A DNA stretch of 64,000 nt, taken from assembly GCA_902783375.1 (NCBI GenBank), contig CACZQN010000026.1:40968-104967 (forward strand). Direction: 5' to 3'. Shown one piece after another: positions 16,176 through 24,958 of this stretch. Below the pieces are notes generated by a model. That model was given only the letters and a program-made list of their open reading frames with translations. It was not told where the DNA came from and did no database searches. This stretch comes from an uncultured Lachnospiraceae bacterium. Its GTDB lineage: Bacteria; Bacillota; Clostridia; Lachnospirales; Lachnospiraceae. Numbering within the stretch: the stretch's first letter is position 1; the number at the start of each line of letters is the position of its first letter. A program made the translations under genes and the position numbers.

Positions 16176-17384
16176 ATGCTTGAGATCAAGGGAACGATGA
16201 ATACTGCGATCTGCTACGCGACGATCATCGAGGATGAGGCGATCGAGCAGATCCGCAGAATGTGCGACTACCCGCTGACGGAGGGGAGCCGGATCCGCAT
16301 CATGCCGGATGTGCATGCAGGGGCCGGCTGCACCATCGGGACCACCATGACCATCACCGATAAGGTCGTCCCGAACATCGTCGGCGTGGACATCGGCTGC
16401 GGCATGTATACCGTGCAGCTGGCCGAGAAGGAAATTGATTTTGAAAAGTTGGATGCCGCGGCACACGATATCCCGTCCGGACGGGATGTCTGGGAGGGGC
16501 GGATCGAGCGGTTCAATCTGACGGAACTTCGCTGCTACCGCTACCTGAACGATGCCGTGCGGCTTGAGAGAAGCCTCGGGACACTCGGCGGCGGGAACCA
16601 CTTCATCGAGGTGGACCGGGCCGCGGATGGGACGAATTACCTGGTGATTCATTCCGGAAGCCGGAACCTCGGAAAGCAGGTCGCGGAGTATTACCAGAAG
16701 CTCGCCGTGGACCTGAACCTTGGGATCGGGGAGTACCTGGAGGCCAGAGATGAACTGATCCGGACCTACAAGGAGCAGGGACGCAGATCGGAGATCCAGG
16801 AAGCACTGCAGCAGCTGAAGTGGGAACATGAGAACGAGGAGCCGAGTGTGCCGAAGGACCTCTGCTGGCTCCATGGAACATACATGGAGGACTACCTGCA
16901 CGACGTGGAGATCTGCCAGGCATTTGCAAGAAGAAGCAGAGAGAAGATGGCGGAGATCCTGATGGAGCGTGCAGGACTGACCGCAGTGGATGCGTTCCAC
17001 ACGATCCACAACTACATCGATACCGCGGAGATGATCCTGCGGAAGGGCGCAATCGCAGCGCATGAAGGGGAGAAGGTCCTGATCCCGATCAACATGCGGG
17101 ACGGGTCGGTCCTTGCCATCGGCCGCGGGAATCCGGAGTGGAACGATTCGGCACCGCACGGGGCCGGGAGAATTCTCTCGAGGAGCGCGGCAAAGGAGCG
17201 GCTCAGCCTCGCGGAGTACCAGAAGGAGATGGAGGGTGTCTACACCACCTCCGTCAACGCCTCGACCCTCGATGAGGCGCCGATGGCGTACAAGTCCCTA
17301 GCGGACATCATCGATGTCATCCGCGATACTGTGGATGTCGTGGAAGTCCTGAAGCCGGTGTACAACTTCAAGGCTTCAGACTGA
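16176..17384 (+). CDS. rtcB: RtcB RNA-splicing/repair ligase
   Basis: The 402-residue protein carries the RtcB signatures: MPDVHAGAGCTIG, DIGCGM with the metal-binding Cys75, GTLGGGNHFIE (135-145), HSGSR (159-163) and HGAGR with the guanylylated His328. RtcB joins 2',3'-cyclic-phosphate or 3'-phosphate ends to 5'-OH ends using GTP and Mn, and acts on tRNA halves and other cleaved RNAs. No archease or RtcA cyclase gene is next to it. The gene order with a Ro-like protein, a Y-RNA-like element and WYL regulators marks it as the repair type. A strong terminator follows. Confidence 0.95.
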   Translation: MLEIKGTMNTAICYATIIEDEAIEQIRRMCDYPLTEGSRIRIMPDVHAGAGCTIGTTMTITDKVVPNIVGVDIGCGMYTVQLAEKEIDFEKLDAAAHDIPSGRDVWEGRIERFNLTELRCYRYLNDAVRLERSLGTLGGGNHFIEVDRAADGTNYLVIHSGSRNLGKQVAEYYQKLAVDLNLGIGEYLEARDELIRTYKEQGRRSEIQEALQQLKWEHENEEPSVPKDLCWLHGTYMEDYLHDVEICQAFARRSREKMAEILMERAGLTAVDAFHTIHNYIDTAEMILRKGAIAAHEGEKVLIPINMRDGSVLAIGRGNPEWNDSAPHGAGRILSRSAAKERLSLAEYQKEMEGVYTTSVNASTLDEAPMAYKSLADIIDVIRDTVDVVEVLKPVYNFKASD

Positions 17385-17399
17385 AAAAGAAAACAGGTG

Positions 17400-17427
17400 G
17401 AGGTCAGCCGGATGGCTGGCCTCTTTT
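17400..17427 (+). terminator. Terminator after rtcB
   Basis: A 10-bp stem (GAGGTCAGCC with GGCTGGCCTC, one G-T pair) with loop GGAT is followed by TTTT. Confidence 0.85.
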
Positions 17428-17450
17428 GCATGCAGGGCCGCAGGACATAC

Positions 17451-17510
17451 TTGACCGGATGAATCAGAAAGAGGATAATGGGAATAACGATTCAGGACCC
17501 GGTCCTGAAT
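17451..17510 (+). promoter_or_regulatory. Promoter with a downstream 21-base palindrome
   Basis: TTGACC and GATAAT are 17 bases apart. The palindrome ATTCAGGACC-C-GGTCCTGAAT (17490-17510) starts about ten bases after the -10 box, over the likely start of transcription, which is a good place for a repressor. Confidence 0.65.
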
Positions 17511-17554
17511 ATTAGCTGAAAGCTTGCCTTTACCGTGAAAGGGAGGGATCAGAG

Positions 17555-18649
17555 ATGTTTTTTCATATTTTCGATGATGGCTGGGGTGGTTTTTATGTTT
17601 ATGAGACCTCACCGGGATTAGAGGCTTTTGCGGATATCAGCACGCCGCTGCTTGAACTTGCATTTATCGTGATTCCGATTGTAACACTGATTATCATCGG
17701 ACCCTTTATTGCCATCCCTGTGGCCCTTCTGCTGCTGGGGCTGATGCTCGGACTGAAAGCCCTGACCGGAGGGAATACCTTCTTTTCTGCAGTGAAGGCT
17801 GCACTTGCGGTTCCGCTGCTGGCGTATGCTGCCGTGTGTATCCCCTATGTGATGGGGAAGGCGAATGAAGGAATCGGACCGCTTGTCCTCCTGACTGCGG
17901 TCATCGGGCTGGCAGGAATGGTCCTGCTTGTCGGATTTACCATGGGTGCCGCACTACCACTGGCATTTCTCTGGTGCGGCGGATTCATGGCTGCATTTGG
18001 GGACGGATTTCCGACACTGTCGAACTATCTCCTCCGCATCACCGATCTTGCTGCACCGGTGGTGTTCATTATCTTTCTGGTCAGGATGCTGAAAGCCAGG
18101 AACGCGGATCAAGTTTTTTTCCTGCCGAAGGCGATCGGGTTTGGCCTGGGAGCGGCCATCCTGGTGGGGCTGATGACCGCGGGTGAGATGGGACTGTATC
18201 CGTGGATGTATGCAATGGTTGCAATCGGACTCTTTGCAGGCGGCTTCCTGATCTACAGCTTCATCCTGAGGCAGCCGGCACCGCTGGCAGACTGGATATT
18301 CTATCCGTTCCTGCTTTCCCTTCTGGGACATGTCCTTGCCACCGGCAGCACAGCGTACCTGTTTCCGTCCGAAGTGCTCGGGAATACGATCACGCTGCTG
18401 CAGCCGCTCACCGGTCTCCTTGAAAAAGCAACGAATGTATGCGGTGCATTTTCCGAGGTGCTGTCCGATATCATCTACGCGGTGCTGAATTTCTTTATCA
18501 ACATTCTCCCGGATATCGGCCTGCACGCAAGGCATTTCGAGATACCGGATGTCGTCGGATGTGCATTCATGATCCTGGTGACAGGCTTTATCGGAAGTCT
18601 GATCGGGACGATGATTGCGAAAATAGCAAAACCGGAGAAAGCGAAATAA
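17555..18649 (+). CDS. Multi-pass membrane protein of unknown function
   Basis: The 364-residue protein has about nine hydrophobic segments, for example LAFIVIPIVTLIIIGPFIAI, ALLLLGLMLGL, GPLVLLTAVIGLAGMVLLVG and VVGCAFMILVTGFIGSLIG. No family motif is recognisable. It follows a strong promoter with a palindromic operator and ends 11 bases before the methyltransferase-like gene, so the two are likely cotranscribed. Confidence 0.7.
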   Translation: MFFHIFDDGWGGFYVYETSPGLEAFADISTPLLELAFIVIPIVTLIIIGPFIAIPVALLLLGLMLGLKALTGGNTFFSAVKAALAVPLLAYAAVCIPYVMGKANEGIGPLVLLTAVIGLAGMVLLVGFTMGAALPLAFLWCGGFMAAFGDGFPTLSNYLLRITDLAAPVVFIIFLVRMLKARNADQVFFLPKAIGFGLGAAILVGLMTAGEMGLYPWMYAMVAIGLFAGGFLIYSFILRQPAPLADWIFYPFLLSLLGHVLATGSTAYLFPSEVLGNTITLLQPLTGLLEKATNVCGAFSEVLSDIIYAVLNFFINILPDIGLHARHFEIPDVVGCAFMILVTGFIGSLIGTMIAKIAKPEKAK

Positions 18650-18660
18650 GTGAGACGGTT

Positions 18661-19497
18661 ATGACAATAGAAGATCTGATTAATGCACCCGGGAATACCC
18701 ATATTACGACGGATTATGTGAACGTGACCATCATGGATGGGATCCGGGACGGGAAAGAGGTCCGGTTCTATATCGGCGGGGAGGCTCTTTCTTCTGCCAT
18801 GTATCTGGAGCCGGAACTGCGCTATGAACTGGTCTTTGATTATACGAAGCTCTATAACCTGTTTTCGGAGTTCCGCCCGGAAGCGGAAGAGGTCCTGATG
18901 ATCGGCGGTGCGGCCTACAGTTATCCGAAGTACTTTGTGAGCCACTATCCGGGGAGAAGAATCACGGTTCTCGACATTGACCCCATGGCAGAGGTGATCG
19001 CAAGAAGGTTTTTTGCGCTGGATGAGCTGATCCGGGAATACAGGACCGAAGAGACGGGTGCGCTGTCGCTGATCACGGCAGATGCAAGAGCGTATTTTGC
19101 AGAGACAGAAAAGAAATATGATATCATCATGAATGATGCCTTCGACAGCTATGTCCCGGCACCTGGGCTTGCAACGCTGGAGGCGGCAGAGGCGATCCAT
19201 GCGCATCTTGCGGAGAACGGCCTCTATATGACAAATCTCCTGGGAGCTTATACGGGAAAGCAGGGACGTTTCCTGCGCTCAGAGATCTTTACGCTGCGGG
19301 TGTTCTTCCGCCATGTCTACCTCATCCCGGCAAAACCGGATCTGCCGAAAGACCAGGCAGACAATTATATGTGCATCTGCTCGGATGCCGTCCTGCCCGG
19401 CCTGGAAGAACCGGATCTGAGAGAAGAGGCGGGGGATATGCTGCTGACCGATGCGGATGCACCCGTCGAAGAGATGGCGAGGGAGTACTATCGGTAA
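18661..19497 (+). CDS. Spermidine synthase-like SAM-fold protein
   Basis: The 278-residue protein has a Rossmann core like that of spermidine synthases: EVLMIGGAAYSYPKYF, then TVLDIDPMAEVIARRFF and IIMNDAFDSYVPAP. These match the aminopropyltransferase motifs I-III, but I cannot confirm the catalytic Asp or substrate pocket. Many standalone proteins of this type are annotated only as fused-MFS/spermidine synthases or methyltransferases. The upstream frame is open, but ATG 18661 lies just after the previous stop, is the natural start and avoids a 200-base overlap. Confidence 0.7.
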   Translation: MTIEDLINAPGNTHITTDYVNVTIMDGIRDGKEVRFYIGGEALSSAMYLEPELRYELVFDYTKLYNLFSEFRPEAEEVLMIGGAAYSYPKYFVSHYPGRRITVLDIDPMAEVIARRFFALDELIREYRTEETGALSLITADARAYFAETEKKYDIIMNDAFDSYVPAPGLATLEAAEAIHAHLAENGLYMTNLLGAYTGKQGRFLRSEIFTLRVFFRHVYLIPAKPDLPKDQADNYMCICSDAVLPGLEEPDLREEAGDMLLTDADAPVEEMAREYYR

Positions 19498-19503
19498 TAC
19501 AGC

Positions 19504-20883
19504 TTAAACCTTAATATCCGCCCAGCCGCCGTTCTTGACACGCCACTGCATGAGTCTGGAGCGGAGAACGGATTCAAGGTCAAAGGAGACCCACTGCCCG
19601 CAGAAAGAGAGGGCGAGCATCGGGAAGGCCTGGTTGATCGGGTAGCAGAACAGCCAGGTCATGAGCGGTCTTGCGATCGCTACGCTGATCAGAGAGACGA
19701 TCGCGATATAGCGGACATCGCCGGCACCGCGCAGGCATCCGGACAGGACAGTCCGCTTATTCTGGGAGTAAATCCCGAACAGGACAACGATAAATGCAAT
19801 CGCCGAACCACGGATGACATCCGGGTCATCCGAGAACAGGGTCGGCAGAACATGCCGGAGACTGAAGAAGAAGGCAATCAGCAGGATGGAAAGCCAGGTC
19901 GATACATGGGTGACAACCTCGATGTAATCGCTGGCTTTCTTTTTATCTCTTTCACCAAGGGACTTGCCGACAAGTGCAGTTCCGGCAGAGGAAACACCTT
20001 CTCCGAGCGTAAAGGAGAAACTGGTGCACTGCATGACGACCTGGTTGGTTGCAAGTGCGATGGTACCAAGCCCCGCGATCAGACGGGTGTTCATCATGAA
20101 GCCGATCCGCATGAAGACAGATTCAAAGATCGAACCGCCGCCGACCTTGGCAAGACTGCTGACGGTTTCTTTATCGAACTTCACCATGCCGGTTCCAAGC
20201 GGGCAGAGGTAGCCCTTCTTGAAGAGCATATGGATTGCCATGAGGCAGGAAACACAGGAACCAATTGCTGTTGCAATGGCTGCGCCGCGGACGCCGAGGG
20301 CCGGAAAGCCGAAATGGCCTTCGATCAGGCAGTAGTTCAGGATGACGTTGACGATGTTCGAGGCCATGTTCACACGGAGCGTGATCTTCGTCTCGCCGAT
20401 TCCGCGCATTGCTGCGCAGATGCAGAGAGCCCAGTTGTTGGCGATGAAAGCTGCTGCGATAATCCGGAAGTAGAGTGCTGCCAGTTCTCTGGTCTCATCA
20501 TTTGCACCGGCAAGATTTACAAGAAAACGGGAACCGGTGATGCCGATGAGACTCATCAGGATGCCGAGAACCGTGACAATGGCAAGGGACTGCTTGACGC
20601 AGGAGACGGCGCGGTCCTGCCTCTTCTCACCGAATCGGCGTGCAATGAAGGCAGTGGTTCCGACGCAGAGCGCCTGGGTCATGACCAGCATCAGCATCCG
20701 CGGCTGCCCGCACAGGCCGACAGCGGCGATGGCAGCAGGGCCAAGCCTTCCGACCATCATGGTGTCGAGGGCGTTCATCAGGGACATAAGTGCACCTTCA
20801 AGAGACGCCGGCCAGGCAATGGACAGCAGTTCTTTATACTTCTCCCGCATCTCCGGGTCTTTCATCTGATCAATTCCAAGCAT
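19504..20883 (-). CDS. MATE-family efflux transporter
   Basis: The protein has about 459 residues with 12 predicted membrane helices and MATE features: IAWPASLEGALMSLMNALDTMMVGRLG in helix 1 (key part DTMMVGRLG), AMRGIGETKI in the middle, and CLRGAGDVRY in the second half. MATE proteins export drugs or metabolites using Na+ or H+ gradients. I chose the ATG at 20883, seven bases after AGAAGGT; another lies six codons upstream at 20901. It converges on the spermidine-synthase-like gene with only six bases between, with no visible terminator. Confidence 0.85.
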   Translation of the reverse strand: MLGIDQMKDPEMREKYKELLSIAWPASLEGALMSLMNALDTMMVGRLGPAAIAAVGLCGQPRMLMLVMTQALCVGTTAFIARRFGEKRQDRAVSCVKQSLAIVTVLGILMSLIGITGSRFLVNLAGANDETRELAALYFRIIAAAFIANNWALCICAAMRGIGETKITLRVNMASNIVNVILNYCLIEGHFGFPALGVRGAAIATAIGSCVSCLMAIHMLFKKGYLCPLGTGMVKFDKETVSSLAKVGGGSIFESVFMRIGFMMNTRLIAGLGTIALATNQVVMQCTSFSFTLGEGVSSAGTALVGKSLGERDKKKASDYIEVVTHVSTWLSILLIAFFFSLRHVLPTLFSDDPDVIRGSAIAFIVVLFGIYSQNKRTVLSGCLRGAGDVRYIAIVSLISVAIARPLMTWLFCYPINQAFPMLALSFCGQWVSFDLESVLRSRLMQWRVKNGGWADIKV

Positions 20884-21037
20884 CTTACTACCTTCTGTCA
20901 TGTGCGTATCCTGCCGGAAGGCAGGAACGAAATGTAAACGATTACTTTTATAAACGCAAGAAGTAGTCTAGCATAAAATGAAGCCGTAGTAAAGAGTTTC
21001 CGACAGGTATATTCTGCGAACAGATTGTGCTCTTTCC

Positions 21038-21066
21038 TTGCACCAATCCGCTCAATCTGCTATACT
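21038..21066 (+). promoter_or_regulatory. Promoter of the DHH-TIR cluster
   Basis: TTGCAC and TATACT are separated by exactly 17 bases, 39 bases upstream of the DHH gene start. Confidence 0.65.
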
Positions 21067-21104
21067 GTCTGGTGGTACCAGAATTCAGCAAAAGGAGTCG
21101 TTTC

Positions 21105-22628
21105 ATGGAACTGAAGGAACTGTTGTCATCATCTTATCGGTCTGTTGTGATCCAGTGTCATGACAACCCGGATGCAGATGCGCTTGCGAGCGGATTTACC
21201 CTTCTGCGGTTCTTCGAGGAGAACGGATGGAACGGGAAGGACGGAAGGACAGCCCGGTTCATCTATGGGGGCGTCAACGAGATCCGCAAAAGTGACCTTG
21301 TGCGGATGGTGGAGATGCTGGAGATCCCCGTTGCGCATGTGAGAGAGCTCCCGGAGCCGGACCTCCTGGTCCTGGTGGACTGCCAGTATGGGGAGCGGAA
21401 TGTCGAGAAGTTTCCGGCAAAGACGATCGCGGTGATTGACCACCATCAGCCCGGCTTGATCGGTGTCAGGACGGATTACCGGGATATCCGGTCTACTTAT
21501 GGTTCCTGTGCGACGATTCTGTGGGACCTGTTTGAACAGGCCGGATTTGACGTGCGAAAAGACGAGCGGCTGGCAACGGCGCTCTACTATGGTCTTTTCA
21601 TGGATACAGCGGGACTGCGGGAGCTGCGGCATCCGAAGGACAGAGATCTCCGGGACGCGCTGGAATTTCACAGCAGTCAGAGCATCCTTTTCCAGCTGGA
21701 GAACTGCAATCTGTCGCTCGATGAACTGCGTCTCGCGGGGCAGGCGCTGGCCGACTATACCTACATGGAAGATATGCGCTGCGCGATCGTAGAGGCAAGG
21801 CGCTGTGATCCGAATATTCTTGGGATTATCAGCGATATGCTGATCTCCGTGGATGCGGTGGATATCGCCGTCGTCTACAGCAATCTGGGCGACCGGATCA
21901 AGTATTCGGTCCGCAGTTCCACGCCTCTCACGAAGGCAAATGACCTGAGTGCCTTCATCGGGGATGGCGGTGGCCATACGAGGAAGGCGGGTGGACAGTT
22001 ATCGCTCGCGGATGCGGCTGCGGCTCCGATTGCGGTCCGGGTCAGAAGATATTTTTCGGAGCAGGATGTCTATGATGTGAAGAAGGGAATCCTTCCGGAA
22101 GGAATCGAGGAGGCGCCGCTTTTCGAGAAAAAGCGACTCTGCCTCGGCTATGTGAAAGCGACCGATCTCGGATTTACAGAGGGAAACAAGATTCTCGTCC
22201 GGGAAATGGAAGGCGATAAAGAAGTCACGGTGCAGGATGACACCTATCTGATCATCGGCGCGGAGGATGAGGTCTATACCAATACAGAAGCGTATTTCCT
22301 GGCGCACAATGATCCGACCGATGAGCCATATGTATTTCATGGAAAATATGCCCCGAAGATTCACGGGGCAGTAACGGCGGCCGGCATGGAGAACGGAGAA
22401 GGCTTCCGGAATCTGGCGGACTGTGCGAAGATCTGCTACTCCAGGGGAGGCGCCAGAATTCATGCAAGACAGCTGACAAAGCGGACGAAAGTATTCCCGG
22501 CCTGGAGCGAAGACTATTTCCTCGGGATGCCGGGGGACTGGCTGGCTGCCAGAGAAGAAGATCCGTCCGATATCTATATCATTAACCAGGAGATCATGCC
22601 GAAGACCTATGATCCGGTGGAAGGCTGA
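21105..22628 (+). CDS. DHH-family phosphoesterase with extra C-terminal domain
   Basis: The 507-residue protein has DHH motifs: CHDNPDADALASG (18-30), VDCQYG (91-96) and IDHHQPG with DHH at 112-114, plus a DHHA1-like GGGHTRKAGG segment at about residue 286. This fold hydrolyses nanoRNAs, cyclic dinucleotides or pAp with Mn. The last ~180 residues (from about RYFSEQDVYDVKKG) are beyond the usual NrnA length and are unassigned. AAAAGGAG precedes ATG 21105. The next gene encodes a TIR protein and starts within 40 bases, so a link through nucleotide signals is possible but unproven. Confidence 0.8.
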   Translation: MELKELLSSSYRSVVIQCHDNPDADALASGFTLLRFFEENGWNGKDGRTARFIYGGVNEIRKSDLVRMVEMLEIPVAHVRELPEPDLLVLVDCQYGERNVEKFPAKTIAVIDHHQPGLIGVRTDYRDIRSTYGSCATILWDLFEQAGFDVRKDERLATALYYGLFMDTAGLRELRHPKDRDLRDALEFHSSQSILFQLENCNLSLDELRLAGQALADYTYMEDMRCAIVEARRCDPNILGIISDMLISVDAVDIAVVYSNLGDRIKYSVRSSTPLTKANDLSAFIGDGGGHTRKAGGQLSLADAAAAPIAVRVRRYFSEQDVYDVKKGILPEGIEEAPLFEKKRLCLGYVKATDLGFTEGNKILVREMEGDKEVTVQDDTYLIIGAEDEVYTNTEAYFLAHNDPTDEPYVFHGKYAPKIHGAVTAAGMENGEGFRNLADCAKICYSRGGARIHARQLTKRTKVFPAWSEDYFLGMPGDWLAAREEDPSDIYIINQEIMPKTYDPVEG

Positions 22629-22666
22629 TCGATGCAGGATGTGAAAGAGACAGAAAGGCAGTGATC

Positions 22667-23767
22667 GTGAACGAAATCTTTTCAAAGATCCAGGCATGCG
22701 ATGCGAATCAGCCATTTGTATTTGTCAGCTACAGCAAGCAGGACGCTGTGCGGGTCTATCCGTTCATTCTGCGGCTGCAGGAGCTTGGCTGCAACATCTG
22801 GATCGACCGGGAACTGACGAAGATGGTCGGCCGGAACTGGCAGCTGGGCGCCATCCAGGCGATGGCCGATGAAAACTGCAGGGCTATTTTATTTATGATC
22901 AGTGAGCATTCCCTGAAGAGCGCTCCGGTTCTCGCGGAATTATCACTGTCCCAGAAGGCGCGGAAGGTTCTCAGAAAGCATGGAGGCAGCGGGATCAAGA
23001 TCATCCCGGTGAATGCGGATGGCACATGGTCCCAGTCGAAGATCGGGCTTGCGACCTGGATCGGTAATACTGTTTCCCTTGATGATACCCCGATGACGGC
23101 GGATGATTATGCGTGTCTTGATGTGGGCGGCGGACTGCTGGAAGACTATACCCGGGAGGACAGCCTGAGCAGGATTGACGAAAGAGGAGAGATCGCACAG
23201 GCGATCCTAGATGATGTCCTGGAACCGCTTGGCGGCGGGAAGATCACGATCGCCAGCATCGAAGATCTGGAGACTGTACAGGAAAACATCGATGAGGAGT
23301 GCTTTACCCGGGAAGTCCCGGTAAAGCGTATGGCTCCGGAGCAGGTCGAAAATATCAGGACAACAGCTGCAGCAGATTTTCAGGAGAACCGGAAGCAGAC
23401 GGCCGGGGCAGAACCGGAGAACCGCCAGACCCATGTATACCCGAATGGGGATGTCTACGAGGGAGAGATGAAGGACGGGCTGCGGCATGGCTACGGCAAG
23501 ATGACCTATGCCGGCGGGGATATCTATATCGGGGACTACCGCGAGGATAAGCGCCATGGTCACGGGCGGTACCAGTTCGCAAACGGCAATGTTTATGAGG
23601 GCGACTACGTGGACAACAAGCGGACGGGCCATGGAGTGCTCCGCTATGCCAACGGGGAAGTGTATGAGGGTGAATTCCTGGATGGCAGGCGCAGCGGATA
23701 TGGAAAATATACATTCTTAAACGGCGATGTCCGGGAAGGAAACTGGAAGGATAACAAGCCGATCTGA
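22667..23767 (+). CDS. TIR-domain protein with C-terminal MORN repeats
   Basis: The 366-residue protein has an N-terminal TIR domain (~16-145): FVFVSYSKQDAVRV, GCNIWIDREL, ILFMISEHSLKSAPVLAEL, with Glu91 where TIR NADases carry their catalytic Glu. A linker (~150-255) leads to about five MORN repeats of ~23 residues (GDVYEGEMKDGLRHGYG, GNVYEGDYVDNKRTGHG). MORN repeats often bind lipids or proteins. Such TIR proteins may be NAD-cleaving defence or signalling effectors. The GTG at 22667 is eight bases after AAGG; a GTG two codons earlier is too close to it. Confidence 0.82.
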   Translation: MNEIFSKIQACDANQPFVFVSYSKQDAVRVYPFILRLQELGCNIWIDRELTKMVGRNWQLGAIQAMADENCRAILFMISEHSLKSAPVLAELSLSQKARKVLRKHGGSGIKIIPVNADGTWSQSKIGLATWIGNTVSLDDTPMTADDYACLDVGGGLLEDYTREDSLSRIDERGEIAQAILDDVLEPLGGGKITIASIEDLETVQENIDEECFTREVPVKRMAPEQVENIRTTAAADFQENRKQTAGAEPENRQTHVYPNGDVYEGEMKDGLRHGYGKMTYAGGDIYIGDYREDKRHGHGRYQFANGNVYEGDYVDNKRTGHGVLRYANGEVYEGEFLDGRRSGYGKYTFLNGDVREGNWKDNKPI

Positions 23768-23829
23768 TCCGGCTTGCATCGGCGCGGACCGGTGGTGCCG
23801 GGATTGATTCCGAAATGGGGGACGATAAG

Positions 23830-24957
23830 ATGGAGTGCAAATACTGCGGATATGAAGTGGAAGAAGGTGCAAAGTTCTGCCCGCATTGTGGAAATGCAGT
23901 GGATACTAAGGTGAAAAAGCCTTCTGTGCGGAAGGTGACTGAGACCATCAACTCCCTGACAGGGGAAGAAGGGCCGATTGAGATCCACTTCAAGGACCTG
24001 TTTACGGAGATTTTCAAAAGACATACCAGAAAAGAGATGGAAGATCTGTTCATCTGCGGGACCGAAAAGACAACGCCGAGCGAGCGGAGTATGATCGCTG
24101 AGTGGCCAAAGCCGTGGCTGCACACCCGGGTGTTTATCTGCCTGCTGGCTATGACGGTGCTGCTTTTCATTCTGCTGAGAATTCTGCAGAATGCGCTCGC
24201 TGTACCGAGCCTGCTGTTTGTTGCCGGCCTGCTGATTCCGTTTTCCCTGATGATTTTCTTCTGGGAGTGTAATGTTCCGAGGAACATTTCGTTTTTTGAG
24301 TGCCTTGTGATGTTTTTTCTCGGTGGGATCTGCGCTTCCGTGCTGGATACAATTCTGGAAAAAACACTTTTCTTTGATCCGGCACGCCTGCCGATCCTGT
24401 TCAACGTATTGGCTGCACTGTTCCAGGTAATTCCTGTGATTGCCGTCACCTTGTTATTCGTTTCGATGATCAAGCCAAAGTATCTTCTGAACGGACTGTG
24501 CATCGGGGCCTGTGTCGGTGCCGGATTTGGAATGCTGCTGCTTGCCGGGAGATTGTACTGGTATGATCTGAATTTCTCATCCGGAACGATTTACTACGAT
24601 GCTGTGATGGCAGGTCACTTTGTGGATTATGCACTCATGGCGATGAATATGCTGAATTGCGGGGCAATGATCGGTGCAGGGCTCACGAGTGCGATGGAAG
24701 AAAAACCATTTACATGGGCTGCACTCGCCAGTCCGAAATTTCTGGCATTCGCAATTCTGGCGTTTCTGTTTACAGCACTCCACTACGTCGGAACATATGC
24801 ACTGGACATCCGTGTCATCCGGTATATTCTGCTTGTGGTCATGGTTGTTGTCGTCCTGATCCAGATCTCCGCGGGCCTGAAGCAGTGTGTGCGGATCTCC
24901 GGGGCAGCCTGGGAGCAGATGAGCGCAGAAGCAGAAGAGACGGAGGAGGAAGCCTGA
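23830..24957 (+). CDS. Zinc-ribbon multi-pass membrane protein, PrsW-like in part
   Basis: The 375-residue product begins with a zinc ribbon (CKYCGYEVEEGAKFCPHCG), has a charged linker, then about eight membrane helices. The order IFFWECN, GACVGAGFGMLLLAG and MAGHFVDYALMAMN resembles the spacing of PrsW intramembrane proteases, but the usual second glutamate pair is not obvious, so activity is doubtful. I chose ATG 23830 over 23815 because TGGGGGA lies between them. It follows the TIR-MORN gene by 62 bases and precedes GH43 by one base. Confidence 0.65.
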   Translation: MECKYCGYEVEEGAKFCPHCGNAVDTKVKKPSVRKVTETINSLTGEEGPIEIHFKDLFTEIFKRHTRKEMEDLFICGTEKTTPSERSMIAEWPKPWLHTRVFICLLAMTVLLFILLRILQNALAVPSLLFVAGLLIPFSLMIFFWECNVPRNISFFECLVMFFLGGICASVLDTILEKTLFFDPARLPILFNVLAALFQVIPVIAVTLLFVSMIKPKYLLNGLCIGACVGAGFGMLLLAGRLYWYDLNFSSGTIYYDAVMAGHFVDYALMAMNMLNCGAMIGAGLTSAMEEKPFTWAALASPKFLAFAILAFLFTALHYVGTYALDIRVIRYILLVVMVVVVLIQISAGLKQCVRISGAAWEQMSAEAEETEEEA

Positions 24958-24958
24958 G

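Noticed and set aside
21105..24957. A CBASS or Thoeris defence system
   Set aside because: There is no nucleotide cyclase and no ThsA-like effector; only the TIR domain is shared with such systems.
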